Shown: positions 8,461 through 17,892 of the stretch, one piece after another | Layout of the letters: each line of letters opens with the position of its first letter | How positions within the stretch are numbered: the stretch's first letter is position 1 | Assembly (NCBI RefSeq): GCF_026965535.1 | Contig: NZ_CP114039.1 | Location: forward strand, 1,178,001-1,242,000 | DNA length: 64,000 bases | Direction: 5' to 3' | From: Corallococcus sp. NCRR | GTDB taxonomy: Bacteria; Myxococcota; Myxococcia; Myxococcales; Myxococcaceae | Made by a program: the position numbers and the translations under genes | Notes under the pieces: model-generated | Told to the model about the DNA's origin: nothing | The model's input: only the letters and a program-made list of their open reading frames with translations | The model's database searches: none

Positions 8461-8754
8461 TCAGTGCTTGGGGCCTTCGTCCTCGCCCAGGGTGATGGCG
8501 CCGAAGCGCGCCTCGTAGCGCTGCACGCCTTCCTGGAGCGCCTTCAGGAGCCGCTTCGCGTGGCGCGGGCTGGTGATGATGCGCGAGCGGACGCGGGCCA
8601 GGGGCTGCTGCGGTTGGACATAGAGGAAGTCCAGCACGAACTCCGAGTCCGTGTGGTTCGTCAGGACCAGGTTGCTGTACTGGCCATTGGACACCTCTTC
8701 GGTCATCTGCACCTGGAGCTGCACTTCAGGGGGCTTCGTCGGAGTGTCGGCCAT
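8461..8754 (-). CDS. DUF3467 domain protein
   Basis: 97 residues that match the DUF3467 pattern: a YSNLVLTNHTDSEFVLDF segment followed by RSRIITSPRHAKRLLKALQEG and a terminal YE..FG.I block. DUF3467 proteins are small, soluble and of unknown function; the 'phage-tail-protein-like' label sometimes given to them is not supported here. It is transcribed divergently from the neighbouring esterase, with only 31 bp between the starts. Confidence 0.85.
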   Translation of the reverse strand: MADTPTKPPEVQLQVQMTEEVSNGQYSNLVLTNHTDSEFVLDFLYVQPQQPLARVRSRIITSPRHAKRLLKALQEGVQRYEARFGAITLGEDEGPKH

Positions 8755-8785
8755 GAGTCAGGCGGCATAGCGCCTGGGGCCCGCC

Positions 8786-9649
8786 GTGGCCAGTGTCCTC
8801 CCCGTGAGCACGCGCTGGCGGGACATCGACGGGGAGTCCACCGCGCCCTTCGCCCTGGGGCACGGGCCGGACGCCTGCCTGCTGCTGCACGGCTTCACCG
8901 GCAGCCCCTGGGAGGTGCGTCCCCTGGGCGAGGCCCTGGCGGCGCGGGGGATGCGCGTGCTTGCGCCCCGGCTCCCGGGCCACGGCACCACGCCGGAGGC
9001 GATGCTGGACGTGGACTTCCGCGACTGGCAGGCCTGCGCGGACCAGGCGCTGGCGTCGCTCGCCGGACACCGCCGCGTGTTCGTCGCCGGACTGTCCATG
9101 GGCGCGCTCCTCGCGCTGCGGCTGGCCGCGCATCAACCGGAGGCCGTGCACGCGCTCGTGCTGGTGGCGCCCGCGGTGCGCTTCAAGGGCGCGCGCATGG
9201 CATTGGTGCGCCAGCTGTGCCGCACGCCGCTGCTCGAATGGACCACGCCCTGGGTGGACAAGGGCGGCACGGACATCTCCGACCCGGCCGCGCTGGCGCA
9301 GGCGCCGGTGCTGCCCGCGTTCCCGGTGGCCCGGCTGCGCGACCTGTGCAGGCTCCAGGACCTGGCGCTGGCGGACGCGCCCCGGGTGCGCTGCCCGGTG
9401 CTGGTGGCCACCGCGGAGCAGGACCACGTGGTGGATCCGGAGGGCGGACGCTGGCTCGCGCGGCGGATGAAGGCGTGTCCGGAGGTGCGGCAGGTGGCCT
9501 ATCGGGAGGGCTTCCACATCATCCCGCGCGACGTGTGCGGGGCGCGGCTTGGCCGGGAGGTGGGGGACTTCCTCCAGCCGTGGCGCTCGGAGGAGGACTT
9601 CAGGGCTCAGCCGGATTGGGCGGAGGGGCAAGGCGCGCCACCGCCGTGA
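8786..9649 (+). CDS. Alpha/beta-hydrolase (carboxylesterase/monoacylglycerol lipase type)
   Basis: About 287 residues. The oxyanion-hole strand CLLLHGFTGSPWE lies near residue 31. The nucleophile elbow GLSMG has Ser104. The acid is probably in TAEQDHVVD and the catalytic His in GFHIIPRD. This arrangement is typical of bacterial carboxylesterases of the Est30/YvaK group and monoacylglycerol lipases, which hydrolyse short- to medium-chain acyl esters in the cytoplasm. The start is a GTG; another GTG lies six codons downstream. The 3' end overlaps the convergent histidine kinase gene by 50 bp. Confidence 0.85.
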   Translation: MASVLPVSTRWRDIDGESTAPFALGHGPDACLLLHGFTGSPWEVRPLGEALAARGMRVLAPRLPGHGTTPEAMLDVDFRDWQACADQALASLAGHRRVFVAGLSMGALLALRLAAHQPEAVHALVLVAPAVRFKGARMALVRQLCRTPLLEWTTPWVDKGGTDISDPAALAQAPVLPAFPVARLRDLCRLQDLALADAPRVRCPVLVATAEQDHVVDPEGGRWLARRMKACPEVRQVAYREGFHIIPRDVCGARLGREVGDFLQPWRSEEDFRAQPDWAEGQGAPPP

Positions 9650-11720
9650 GCAGCTCCACCGCGTCGAGCGGCTTGGTGACGAAGGCGCTGAAGCCGGCAC
9701 GCAGGGCCCGGTCGCGGTCCTCGCGGCGCGCGGCGGCGGTGACGGCGAGCGCGGGCACGCCGCCTCCGGACTCCCAGGGCAGCGCGCGCAGCCGGTACAG
9801 GAGCGAATAGCCGTCCTCTCCGGCCAGCGTCACGTCCGTCACCAGCACCGTGGGCGGGGAGCGGCGCACCTCATCCATGGCGTCGGTGACGTTGGTGGCG
9901 GTGAGCACGTGCGCGCCCACGCGGGTGAGCAGCACGGACATCCACTCGCGCGCGTCCGGCTGGCCGTCCACCACCAGCACGCGCTGGCCCTCCAGCTCCG
10001 GGAAGCGCGGCAGCGTCAGGCCCTCCACGGGGCGCGGCACGCGCGAGGACCCCGGGGCCGTGCCCACGCGCGAGCGGGGCAGCACGACGGTGAACGTGGC
10101 GCCCTTGCCCAACCCGTCACTGGCGGCCGTCACGGTGCCGCCGTGCAGCTCCACCAGGTGCCGCACGATGGACAGGCCCAGCCCCAGGCCTCCGTGCTGG
10201 CGGCTCACGCCGGTGTCCGCCTGCTGGAAGCGCTGGAAGAGGAAGGGCAGGAAGTCCGCGGGGATGCCCTCGCCGTCGTCGCGCACCACCAGCTCCGCGC
10301 CCTCGTCGCGCGTGCGCGCGGACACCATCACGCGTCCTCCGGGCGGCGTGAACTTGATGGCGTTGGAGAGCAGGTTCCAGACCACCTGCTGCAAGCGGTC
10401 CGGGTCGCCGAACAGCGGCACGCCGTCCGCGTCCACGGAGACATCGAGCGTCAGCTCGCGCGCGAGCGCCGTGGGCCTGACGGCATCCAGCGCCGCCTCC
10501 ACCACGTGGCCCAGCTCCAGCGGCACCGGCTCCAGGCGCAGACGGCCGTTGGCGATGCGGCTGATGTCGAGCAGGTCCTCGATGAGCTGTCGTTGCGCGC
10601 GGGCGTTGCGCTCGATGGCCTCCACCGCGCGCTGGCGCTTGTCCTCGCCCAGCAGGCCCTGCCGCAGCATCTGCGACCAGCCGAGGATGGACGTGAGCGG
10701 CGTGCGCAGCTCATGGGACACCGTGGCGAGGAACGCGTCCTTGGCGCGGCTGGCCGCCTCCGCGACGCTCCGGGCCGCGCGCTCCTCGTCGTACAGCCGC
10801 GCGCGGTCCAGCGCCTGCGCGCACAAACGGCCCACCGTCAGCAGGAAGGCGCGCTCCGGCGCGTCGAAGTCGCGCGCGTCGCCGAAGCCCAGGCCCAGCG
10901 AGCCGAACACGCGCCCGCCGCTCACCAGCGGCACGCACGCCCACGCCGCCAGGGTCCGCTCGCGGGATAACTGCGCGAGCCTCGGGTAGCGCGCCATGCA
11001 CTCCGTCCACGAGCCCAGCGCGCAGGGCTCGCGGGTGCGCGTCACGTCCGTGAGGGGGCAGGTCGCGGAGACCTCGAAGCGCTGCCAGCCCTCCAGCTCA
11101 CCCGGGGAGAAGCCATGCGCCGCCGCGCGCTCGAAGACATCCAGGGCCGCGCCCGCGGGCACCACCACCAGGCCGGTGAGGGCCCCCATGGCGATGGCGC
11201 CCTCGCGCGCGGCCACCTCCACCACCTGCCCGGGGGTGAGCGCTTCCGACAGCGCGGCGGTCATCGCCTGGAGGCGTTCGGTGCGCCAGGCCGCGGTGGT
11301 CCACGCGGCGCGGCGGATGCGCACGAGCTCCGTCACGTCCACCGCGAAGGCGAGCACGCCCTCCACCCTCCCCTGGGCATCGCGTCGCGGCAGCAGGGAC
11401 AGGTTGAAGAAGAGTTCCTCGTCGGCGGTGCGCGCGCGGGCGGAGGCCTCGCGCAGGTGCAGGGCTTCTCCGGTGGCGAAGACGCGGTCCCAGGCCTCGT
11501 GCCAGCCGGGACCTCCCAGTTGGGGACAGGCCTCGCGCAGCGGGATGCCCACCTGGCCGCGCGTGTCGAGCAGCGGCAGGCGCGTGGCGGTGCTGAACTC
11601 GATGTGGTGGCCGGGGCCGCGGTAGAGGCCGAAGAAGGCAGGGAGCTGCTGAAGCAGCTCATGCAGCGGCAAGGGCACACCGCCGGACGCCGCGATCCAC
11701 CCGGCCTGGGCTTCGTTCAT
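9600..11720 (-). CDS. Hybrid sensor histidine kinase (PAS-GAF-HisKA-HATPase-REC)
   Basis: About 706 residues, no membrane segments. A PAS-like domain covers roughly residues 15-130 and a GAF domain roughly 155-310. The dimerisation/phosphoacceptor region has the H-box ATVSHELRTPLTSI, followed by the N-box NLLSNAIKF and G-boxes DDGEGIP and GLGLGLSI. A C-terminal receiver domain has the phosphoacceptor in LVTDVTL and the conserved Lys in FVTKPLD. The receiver starts VVDGQPD rather than the usual VDD, so one of the acidic metal ligands may be missing. The start at 11718-11720 follows a run of six G. No cognate response regulator is adjacent. Confidence 0.9.
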   Translation of the reverse strand: MNEAQAGWIAASGGVPLPLHELLQQLPAFFGLYRGPGHHIEFSTATRLPLLDTRGQVGIPLREACPQLGGPGWHEAWDRVFATGEALHLREASARARTADEELFFNLSLLPRRDAQGRVEGVLAFAVDVTELVRIRRAAWTTAAWRTERLQAMTAALSEALTPGQVVEVAAREGAIAMGALTGLVVVPAGAALDVFERAAAHGFSPGELEGWQRFEVSATCPLTDVTRTREPCALGSWTECMARYPRLAQLSRERTLAAWACVPLVSGGRVFGSLGLGFGDARDFDAPERAFLLTVGRLCAQALDRARLYDEERAARSVAEAASRAKDAFLATVSHELRTPLTSILGWSQMLRQGLLGEDKRQRAVEAIERNARAQRQLIEDLLDISRIANGRLRLEPVPLELGHVVEAALDAVRPTALARELTLDVSVDADGVPLFGDPDRLQQVVWNLLSNAIKFTPPGGRVMVSARTRDEGAELVVRDDGEGIPADFLPFLFQRFQQADTGVSRQHGGLGLGLSIVRHLVELHGGTVTAASDGLGKGATFTVVLPRSRVGTAPGSSRVPRPVEGLTLPRFPELEGQRVLVVDGQPDAREWMSVLLTRVGAHVLTATNVTDAMDEVRRSPPTVLVTDVTLAGEDGYSLLYRLRALPWESGGGVPALAVTAAARREDRDRALRAGFSAFVTKPLDAVELLTAVARLAPPPNPAEP

Positions 11721-11941
11721 GTGGCCCCCCCTACCCCGCGGAAGGCAAGGCTTCCGGCGAGAAGAGGCCGCCATCAAACACCGGGACGTGTCGGGACGCA
11801 CGAAAAGCAACCCGGACGACCTGCCAGGTGTCATGGGCTGAGCGCTCCCTGGCGCTGCTGGCGTCCAGTAGCGGGCATCCCTTCGAGTGGGCCGGGGAAA
11901 CGCTCCCGGACGCCGGGCATCGGCTATGTCGGATGACAGGC

Positions 11942-12673
11942 ATGCCCTCCTCTCCCTCCGATTCGCGGCCCCTCGTCGAACTGCGCGCCGTCACCAAGTC
12001 CTACGCGGAAGGTGACTCCGTGCGCGAGGTGCTCTCCGGCACGTCGCTCGCCCTGCACCGGGGCGAGTTCGTGGTGCTGCTGGGCCGCAGCGGCTCCGGC
12101 AAGTCCACGCTGCTCAACCTCATCAGCGGCATCGACCAGGCGACGCACGGTGAAATCCTGGTGGAGGGCCGTGACCTGGGGCGCATGCCGGAGCGGGACC
12201 GCACGCTGCTGCGCCGCGAGCGCATTGGCTTCATCTTCCAGGCGTTCAACCTGCTGCCCACGTTGACGGTGGAGGAGAACGTGCGGCTGCCGCTGGAGCT
12301 GCTCGGCCGCTCGGGCGCGGAGGCCGGCGCGAGGGCGCGGGAGCTGCTGACACGCGTGGGCCTGGGGACGCGCGCGAACAGCTTCCCGGACCGGCTCTCC
12401 GGCGGAGAACAGCAGCGCGTGGCGGTGGCGCGAGCCCTGGCCCACGCCCCGCCGCTGCTGCTCGCGGACGAGCCCACGGGCAACCTGGACGAGGAGACGG
12501 GCGGGCAGGTGTTGGACCTGCTGGAGGGGCTCACGCGGCAGGGAAACGCCTGCGCGCTCATCGTCACGCACGAGCCCGCGATGGCGGCGCGCGCGGACCG
12601 CGTGCTGACGCTGGAGCACGGGCGGCTGGTGGACCGCCCCGGCGGCGCGCGCGGACGGGGGACGACGCCATGA
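11942..12673 (+). CDS. ABC transporter ATP-binding protein (LolD/MacB type)
   Basis: About 243 residues. Walker [10 protein letters not shown], signature [15 protein letters not shown] and Walker [17 protein letters not shown] are complete. The [18 protein letters not shown] segment is typical of the MacB/LolD/FtsE class, which powers FtsX-like permeases rather than solute channels. The stop overlaps the permease start (ATGA), so the two form one transporter. The start could also be the ATG at 11933; neither has a strong ribosome-binding site. The 212 bp upstream separate it from the divergent kinase gene and should hold both promoters. Confidence 0.93.
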   Translation: MPSSPSDSRPLVELRAVTKSYAEGDSVREVLSGTSLALHRGEFVVLLGRSGSGKSTLLNLISGIDQATHGEILVEGRDLGRMPERDRTLLRRERIGFIFQAFNLLPTLTVEENVRLPLELLGRSGAEAGARARELLTRVGLGTRANSFPDRLSGGEQQRVAVARALAHAPPLLLADEPTGNLDEETGGQVLDLLEGLTRQGNACALIVTHEPAMAARADRVLTLEHGRLVDRPGGARGRGTTP

Positions 12674-15210
12674 GGGCGCTGCTCGCGCGCTCCAGCCTGC
12701 GGCATCTGGGCGGGCACCCGTGGCTGACGGCGCTGTCGCTGCTGGGCATCGCGATGGGCGTGGCGGTGGTGGTGTCCATCGACCTGGCGAGCGGCAGCGC
12801 GCTGCGCGCCTTCGAGCAGTCCACGGACGTCGTCGCGGGCCGCGCCACGCATCAAATCACCGGCGGCACGTCCGGCCTGCAGGAGGGCGTCTACACGGCG
12901 CTGAAGCTGCGGCCGGACGCACCGGACGCGGCGCCCGTGGTGCAGGGCTTCGTGCAGGTGGAGGGCGGCAACCACCGCACGCTCACGCTGCTGGGCCTGG
13001 ATCCGTTCGCGGAGGCGCCGTTCCGGGACTTCTCCTCCGGAGGCGCGGTGGGGGACGTCGGCGCGCTGCTCACGCGGCCCGGCGCGGTGGTGATGGGCGC
13101 GAAGACGGCGCGGAGCCTGGGCGTGAAGGCCGGGGACACGCTGCCGGTGACGGTGACGGGGCTTCGGCGGGAGCTGCGCGTGTCGGCCCTGCTGACACCT
13201 TCGCAGGAGACGACGGAGCGCGCGCTGGAGTCGCTGCTCATCGCGGACGTCTCCACCGCGCAGGAGGTGCTGGGCCTGGAGGGGCGGCTGACGCGCGTGG
13301 ACCTGCGCTTGAAGGGCGGAGAGGCGCAGGCTTCGGCGCTCAGGGCCACGCTGCCGCCGGGCGCGGAGCTGGTCCAGACGTCCGGGCGCGCGGGCACGGT
13401 GGAGCAGATGACGCGGGCGTTCCGCACCAACCTCACCGCGCTGTCGCTGCTGGCGCTCGTGGTGGGGATGTTCCTCATCTACAACACGATGACGTTCTCC
13501 GTGGTGCAACGGCGCGGGATGCTGGGCCGGCTGCGCGCGGTGGGCGTGACGCGGGGTGAGCTGTTCGCGGTGGTGCTGGGCGAGGCCCTGCTCCTGGGCA
13601 TCGTGGGCACGACCGCGGGGCTGCTGCTGGGCATCCTGATGGCGAGCGGTCTGGTGGGCCTCATCACCCGCACCATCAACGACCTGTACTTCGTGGTGAA
13701 CGTGCGGCGTCTGTCCCTGGAGCCGTTCACGTTGTTCAAGGGCCTGAGCCTAGGCCTGGGCGCGACGGTGCTGGCGGCGCTGGTGCCCGCGTGGGAAGCG
13801 GCGCGGGCGGCACCGGTGACGGCGCTGCGGCGCTCGACGGTGGAGGACGTGTCGCGCCACCGGGCGCCCCGGCTGGCGGTGCTGGGGGTATTCATCCTCG
13901 CCCTCTCGGCGGCGGTGCTCGCGTGGCCCACGCAGGCGCTGCTGCCGGCGTATACGGGACTGTTCGGCGTGCTCCTGGGCAGTTCGCTGCTGGTGCCCTG
14001 GGTGACGGAGAAGCTGACGGTGGCGGCGGCGCGGCCGTTGGGCGCGCTGTTCGGTCCCCTGGGACGCATGGCTGCGCGCGGCGTGACGGCGAGCCTGTCG
14101 CGCACGGCGGTGGCGCTGGCGGCGCTGATGGTCGCGGTGGCGACGACGGTGGGCGTGGGCCTGATGGTGTCCAGCTTCCGAGGCACGGTGGCGGCGTGGT
14201 TGGAGTCCGCGCTACAGGCGGACGTGTTCGTGTCGCCGCCGTCCCTGGTGGCGCGGCGCGGGGATTCGTCGCTGGTGCCGGGGCTCGCGGAGAAGCTGAG
14301 GTCCACGCCGGGGGTCGAGGCGAGCGGCTCCATCCGCGTCATCCACGTGCGCATCAACGACGTGGACACGGACCTGCTGGCGGTGGACTTCGCGAAGGGC
14401 CACGAGCGGACGTACCGCTTCAAGGAAGGGCGCGCGGAGGACGTGTGGCGGCAACTGGACGCGTCACCGGACGCGCTCATCGTGTCGGAGCCCTTCGCGT
14501 TCCACCGGGGCGTGCACGCGGGAGACACGCTGCGCGTGGCCACCGACAAGGGGCCCCACGACTTCCGCGTGGCGGGTGTGTACTTCGACTATGGCTCCGA
14601 CGTGGGGACGGTGCTGATGCCGCGTGCCACGTATGAGCACTGGTACGAGGACCGGGGCGTGTCCGGCCTGTCCCTCTTCGCCGCGCCCGGACAGGACGTG
14701 GACGAACTGGTGGCCCGCGTGCGCGACCGCGCGGGCGGTGAGCAGGCGTTGAACGTGCGCGCGAACCGGGCGCTGCGGCAGGCGTCGATGGAGGTGTTCG
14801 ACCGGACCTTCACCATCACGCAGGTGCTGCGCCTCCTGGCCATTGGCGTCGCGTTCGTGGGCGTGCTGAGCGCGCTGATGTCGTTGCAGTTGGAGCGGGC
14901 GCGCGAGTTCGCGGTGCTGCGCGCGACGGGGCTCACACCGGGACAACTGTGGGGCATGGTGTCGATGCAGACGGGCCTGCTGGGGCTGCTCGCGGGGCTG
15001 TTCTCCGTGCCGCTGGGTCTGGCGTTGGCCTACGTGCTGGTGCACGTCATCAACCAGCGCTCGTTCGGGTGGACGTTGCAGTTGGTGGTGGCGCCGGGCG
15101 TGGTGGTACAGGCGCTGGTGCTGGCATTGGTGGCGGCGGCGCTCGCGGGGCTGTACCCGGCGTGGCGCATGGCACGCGCGAACCCGGCCATGGCGCTGCG
15201 GGAGGAGTGA
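12670..15210 (+). CDS. ABC transporter permease with two FtsX domains
   Basis: 846 residues. An N-terminal membrane helix (residues about 15-37) is followed by a MacB-type periplasmic domain and a first FtsX domain (near residues 255-385). Central membrane segments, a second periplasmic domain and a second FtsX domain (about 715-846) follow. The protein ends in [19 protein letters not shown], a classic FtsX C-terminus. Such permeases move lipoproteins, lipids or other hydrophobic cargo out of the inner membrane rather than pumping small solutes. It is translationally coupled to the ATPase upstream, and the AttH-like gene starts 3 bp after its stop. Confidence 0.92.
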   Translation: MRALLARSSLRHLGGHPWLTALSLLGIAMGVAVVVSIDLASGSALRAFEQSTDVVAGRATHQITGGTSGLQEGVYTALKLRPDAPDAAPVVQGFVQVEGGNHRTLTLLGLDPFAEAPFRDFSSGGAVGDVGALLTRPGAVVMGAKTARSLGVKAGDTLPVTVTGLRRELRVSALLTPSQETTERALESLLIADVSTAQEVLGLEGRLTRVDLRLKGGEAQASALRATLPPGAELVQTSGRAGTVEQMTRAFRTNLTALSLLALVVGMFLIYNTMTFSVVQRRGMLGRLRAVGVTRGELFAVVLGEALLLGIVGTTAGLLLGILMASGLVGLITRTINDLYFVVNVRRLSLEPFTLFKGLSLGLGATVLAALVPAWEAARAAPVTALRRSTVEDVSRHRAPRLAVLGVFILALSAAVLAWPTQALLPAYTGLFGVLLGSSLLVPWVTEKLTVAAARPLGALFGPLGRMAARGVTASLSRTAVALAALMVAVATTVGVGLMVSSFRGTVAAWLESALQADVFVSPPSLVARRGDSSLVPGLAEKLRSTPGVEASGSIRVIHVRINDVDTDLLAVDFAKGHERTYRFKEGRAEDVWRQLDASPDALIVSEPFAFHRGVHAGDTLRVATDKGPHDFRVAGVYFDYGSDVGTVLMPRATYEHWYEDRGVSGLSLFAAPGQDVDELVARVRDRAGGEQALNVRANRALRQASMEVFDRTFTITQVLRLLAIGVAFVGVLSALMSLQLERAREFAVLRATGLTPGQLWGMVSMQTGLLGLLAGLFSVPLGLALAYVLVHVINQRSFGWTLQLVVAPGVVVQALVLALVAAALAGLYPAWRMARANPAMALREE

Positions 15211-15213
15211 CGC

Positions 15214-16416
15214 ATGGGGCGGGGACTCGTCATCGGGGTGGTGGTGGTGCTCGCCGCGCTGGGCGTGGCGGTGGGCGTGGTGCTGCGGGACACGGAGGAC
15301 ACCGGGCCCGCGAACGCAGGCGGCATGACGGTCGCTTCCGCGATGGGCGGAGACGGCGGCACGGAGGGCTACGCGCGCGCGATGGAGCCCCGGCCCTTCC
15401 ACTTCCCGGAGGACCACGGCCCCCACCCCGACTTCCGCACCGAGTGGTGGTACTGGACGGGCAATCTGGAGACGCAGGACGGGCGCGCCTTCGGCTACCA
15501 GTTCACGCTGTTCCGCAGCGCGCTGTCGCCAGAGCAGCCGAAGCGTGAGTCCGGCTGGGGCACGCGGCAGGTCTTCATGGGGCACTTCACGCTCACGGAC
15601 GTGAGCGCGGGGAAGTTCCACGTCACCGAGCGCTTCAGCCGCGCGGCGCAGGGCCTGGCGGGCGCGGACGGGGCGCCCTTCCATGTCTGGCTTCAGGACT
15701 GGGACGTGCGCGGCGAAGGCACGAACGGCGGCACGTGGCCCATGCACCTGCGCGCGCAGGGCGACGGGGTGACGCTGGAGCTGACGCTGGACGAGGGCAA
15801 GCCGCCGGTGCTCCAAGGCGACAAGGGTTTGAGCCAGAAGGGCGCGGAGCGGGGCAACGCGTCCTACTACTACTCGATGCCGCGCATGCCTTCGCGGGGC
15901 ACGGTGTCGGTGGACGGGCAGACGGTGCAGGTGAAGGGCGAGAGCTGGATGGACCGCGAGTGGAGCACCAGCGCGCTGAGCGGCGACCAAGTGGGCTGGG
16001 ACTGGTTCGCGCTCCAGCTCTCCGACGGCAGCGACCTGATGCTCTACCAGCTGCGCAAGAAGGACGGGTCGAAGGACGCCTTCAGCGCGGGCACGTACAT
16101 TCCCTTGGCGGGTGAGGCCGTGCACCTGAGCGCGGACGACATGCGGCTGGAGCCGCGAGGCACCTGGAAGAGCCCGCGTGGCGGCGAATACCCGGCGGGC
16201 TGGCGCGTCCAGGTTCCCAAGGTGTCGCTGGAGCTGACCGTGACGCCGAAGCTGCCGGACCAGGAGCTGCCGGTGCTGGTGCGCTACTGGGAGGGCGCGG
16301 TGACCGTGGACGGCACTCGAGAGGGCCGGCCCGTGCAGGGGCGCGGCTACCTGGAGATGACTGGCTACGCGGACGCGCCCCGGAGCGACGAGACCGTGCG
16401 CAGCCGCACGCCGTGA
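15214..16416 (+). CDS. AttH/CrtC-like lipocalin-type protein (ABC exporter partner)
   Basis: 400 residues. One N-terminal membrane helix (LVIGVVVVLAALGVAVGVVL) is followed by a two-domain lipocalin-like fold. It carries the family motif FRTEWWYWTGNL and later ESWMDREWSTSALS and GWDWFALQL. This is the AttH/hydroxyneurosporene synthase (CrtC) superfamily. CrtC hydrates carotenoids, but members sited beside FtsX permeases are usually envelope proteins of unknown role, and I prefer that reading. It is the third gene of the ABC operon, 3 bp after the permease. It is probably a periplasmic partner that binds the exported lipid-like cargo. Confidence 0.85.
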   Translation: MGRGLVIGVVVVLAALGVAVGVVLRDTEDTGPANAGGMTVASAMGGDGGTEGYARAMEPRPFHFPEDHGPHPDFRTEWWYWTGNLETQDGRAFGYQFTLFRSALSPEQPKRESGWGTRQVFMGHFTLTDVSAGKFHVTERFSRAAQGLAGADGAPFHVWLQDWDVRGEGTNGGTWPMHLRAQGDGVTLELTLDEGKPPVLQGDKGLSQKGAERGNASYYYSMPRMPSRGTVSVDGQTVQVKGESWMDREWSTSALSGDQVGWDWFALQLSDGSDLMLYQLRKKDGSKDAFSAGTYIPLAGEAVHLSADDMRLEPRGTWKSPRGGEYPAGWRVQVPKVSLELTVTPKLPDQELPVLVRYWEGAVTVDGTREGRPVQGRGYLEMTGYADAPRSDETVRSRTP

Positions 16417-16417
16417 C

Positions 16418-16834
16418 TCAGCCCCGGGCGCCCCGATTCACCTGGAGGTCGTGGGCCTCCTTCAGGTACGGGCGCAGCAGCCGGAGCGTCTCGTGGCTGG
16501 GGTTGACCACGCTCAGCCAGAACATCCGCGCGTAGGCCGGGTGCGGCAGGAGCACGTCCAGGTCGGTGTAGTCCACGTTCGGGTCCGGCTCCGGGAACAG
16601 CTTCTGGAAGCTCTCCTTGCTCACGCCCAGGTTCAGCCGGAACACGCCGTCGCCGCGGTCCAGCTCCGAGTGGTGGTCGAACTCGGTGTCCCGCGTGACG
16701 ATGGTCGCGAAGGGATGCTTCCGCTCGTCCCCCGCGAAGAAGAAGAGGTCCGGCGTGGAGGTGTCCACGTGCACGTCCCTGAACGCGTCCTGGATGTATT
16801 CCGCCAGCGCTTCCAGGCTGATGGCTCCCGTCAT
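16418..16834 (-). CDS. DUF6194-like hypothetical protein
   Basis: 138 residues, soluble, no signal peptide. The arrangement ATIVTRDTEFDHHSELDR, GVFRLNLGVSKE and TDLDVLLPHPAYARMFWLSVVNP resembles the DUF6194 family of small proteins of unknown function. The start at 16834 is preceded by GGGGGA about 9 bases away. It converges on the AttH-like gene with a single base between the stops. Confidence 0.72.
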   Translation of the reverse strand: MTGAISLEALAEYIQDAFRDVHVDTSTPDLFFFAGDERKHPFATIVTRDTEFDHHSELDRGDGVFRLNLGVSKESFQKLFPEPDPNVDYTDLDVLLPHPAYARMFWLSVVNPSHETLRLLRPYLKEAHDLQVNRGARG

Positions 16835-16918
16835 GACGATTTCCCCCGAGTCGTACCGTGCGTGACTTACCACGCACGGGCGACAACGGGGGACAGCGGT
16901 GCGCGGTGGACTCCCGGG

Positions 16919-17815
16919 TCACGATGCCGCGAAGCGCTCCCGGATGGCCGCGGCGCCCCCGCGCTCCAGCCACGCATCGAACGTGAGCAGGCCCGGCGCC
17001 AGCCGCCGCAGCGCCGGGATGTCCGCGCTCTCGAACACAAAACCATCCTCGAACAGCTTCACCAGTTTGCGCAGCATCGGGTTCGCCGCGAGCACCTCTG
17101 GCGGAAACCTTGAGTAGGCGATGGACGTCCCGGTGGCCCGGCCGATCTTCTCCGCGAGCGCGTTGCCGGTGAGCGAGTCCCCCGCCATCTCCAGCGTGGT
17201 CCCCACGTACGTGCGCGGATCCGCGAACACGCGCGCGGTCAGTACGCCGATGTCCTCCCCCGCGATGAACTGCATGGGCTGCTCCGGCTGGATGAAGAAC
17301 TGAAGCCCCCGCGGTGTCAGGCCCATGTTCGGCAACAGCAGCAGCTCCATGAATGTCCCCGGCCGCACGATGGTCGCACGGAGGCCGCTCGCCCGGACGT
17401 GCTCTTCGATGCGCCACTTGGTCTCGAAGTGGCCCACCCCCGTGCCGGGACGAAGCCCCAGCACCGACGTGTAGATGAAGTGCTCCACGCCCGCCGCCTT
17501 CGCCGCGTCCGCGATGGAGGTGCCGAAGCGGACCTCGTCGTCGTCCGTGACGCCGTAGTGCACCTGTGGCGAGCTGGGCTGGATGCTGAAGACGCCGTAC
17601 GCCCCCGCGACCGCACGGTCGAGCGACGCGCGGTCCCCCATGTCCCCACACACCAGCTCCACGCCCGCCGCTTCAAGCTCCCGGGCCCTGGCGCTCGCCA
17701 GGTCCCGCACGAGCGCGCGGACCCGCCAGCCGTCCTTCAGCAATGCCCGCGCCGTCGCGCCGCCCTGCTGTCCGGTCGCGCCCAGCACCAACACGACTTC
17801 GCTCTTCGTCGCCAT
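16919..17815 (-). CDS. NmrA-family NAD(P)-binding protein
   Basis: About 298 residues. The N-terminal Rossmann motif VLGATGQQGGATA lies near residues 10-22, followed by ALVRD, a VCGDMGD segment and GVFSIQP, the layout of NmrA/atypical SDR proteins. These bind NAD(P) and act as redox-sensing regulators or quinone/isoflavone reductase-like enzymes. The classical SDR Tyr-x3-Lys is not obvious, as is usual for NmrA-like proteins. An AGGA lies close upstream of the start. The gene is divergent from a TetR regulator, with a twin operator in the 77 bp between them, so it is the regulator's likely target. Confidence 0.85.
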   Translation of the reverse strand: MATKSEVVLVLGATGQQGGATARALLKDGWRVRALVRDLASARARELEAAGVELVCGDMGDRASLDRAVAGAYGVFSIQPSSPQVHYGVTDDDEVRFGTSIADAAKAAGVEHFIYTSVLGLRPGTGVGHFETKWRIEEHVRASGLRATIVRPGTFMELLLLPNMGLTPRGLQFFIQPEQPMQFIAGEDIGVLTARVFADPRTYVGTTLEMAGDSLTGNALAEKIGRATGTSIAYSRFPPEVLAANPMLRKLVKLFEDGFVFESADIPALRRLAPGLLTFDAWLERGGAAAIRERFAAS

Positions 17816-17841
17816 CAGGTCCTGCCTTTCCCTTGCTAAGC

Positions 17842-17879
17842 GGAGGATTGCTCCGGTTAAATGCGGAGCTATCCTCCGT
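17842..17879. promoter_or_regulatory. Twin palindromic operator between NmrA-like and TetR genes
   Basis: Two copies of CGGAG-N5-CTCCG lie at 17842-17856 and 17865-17879, with centres 23 bp apart. Together they also form a larger, nearly perfect inverted repeat (15-base arms with one mismatch) around a short AT-richer centre. They sit in the middle of the 77-bp divergent intergenic region. TetR dimers typically bind such sites and repress both genes. That this TetR protein binds here is inference from position. Confidence 0.7.
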
Positions 17880-17892
17880 TTTTCAAGTGGCA

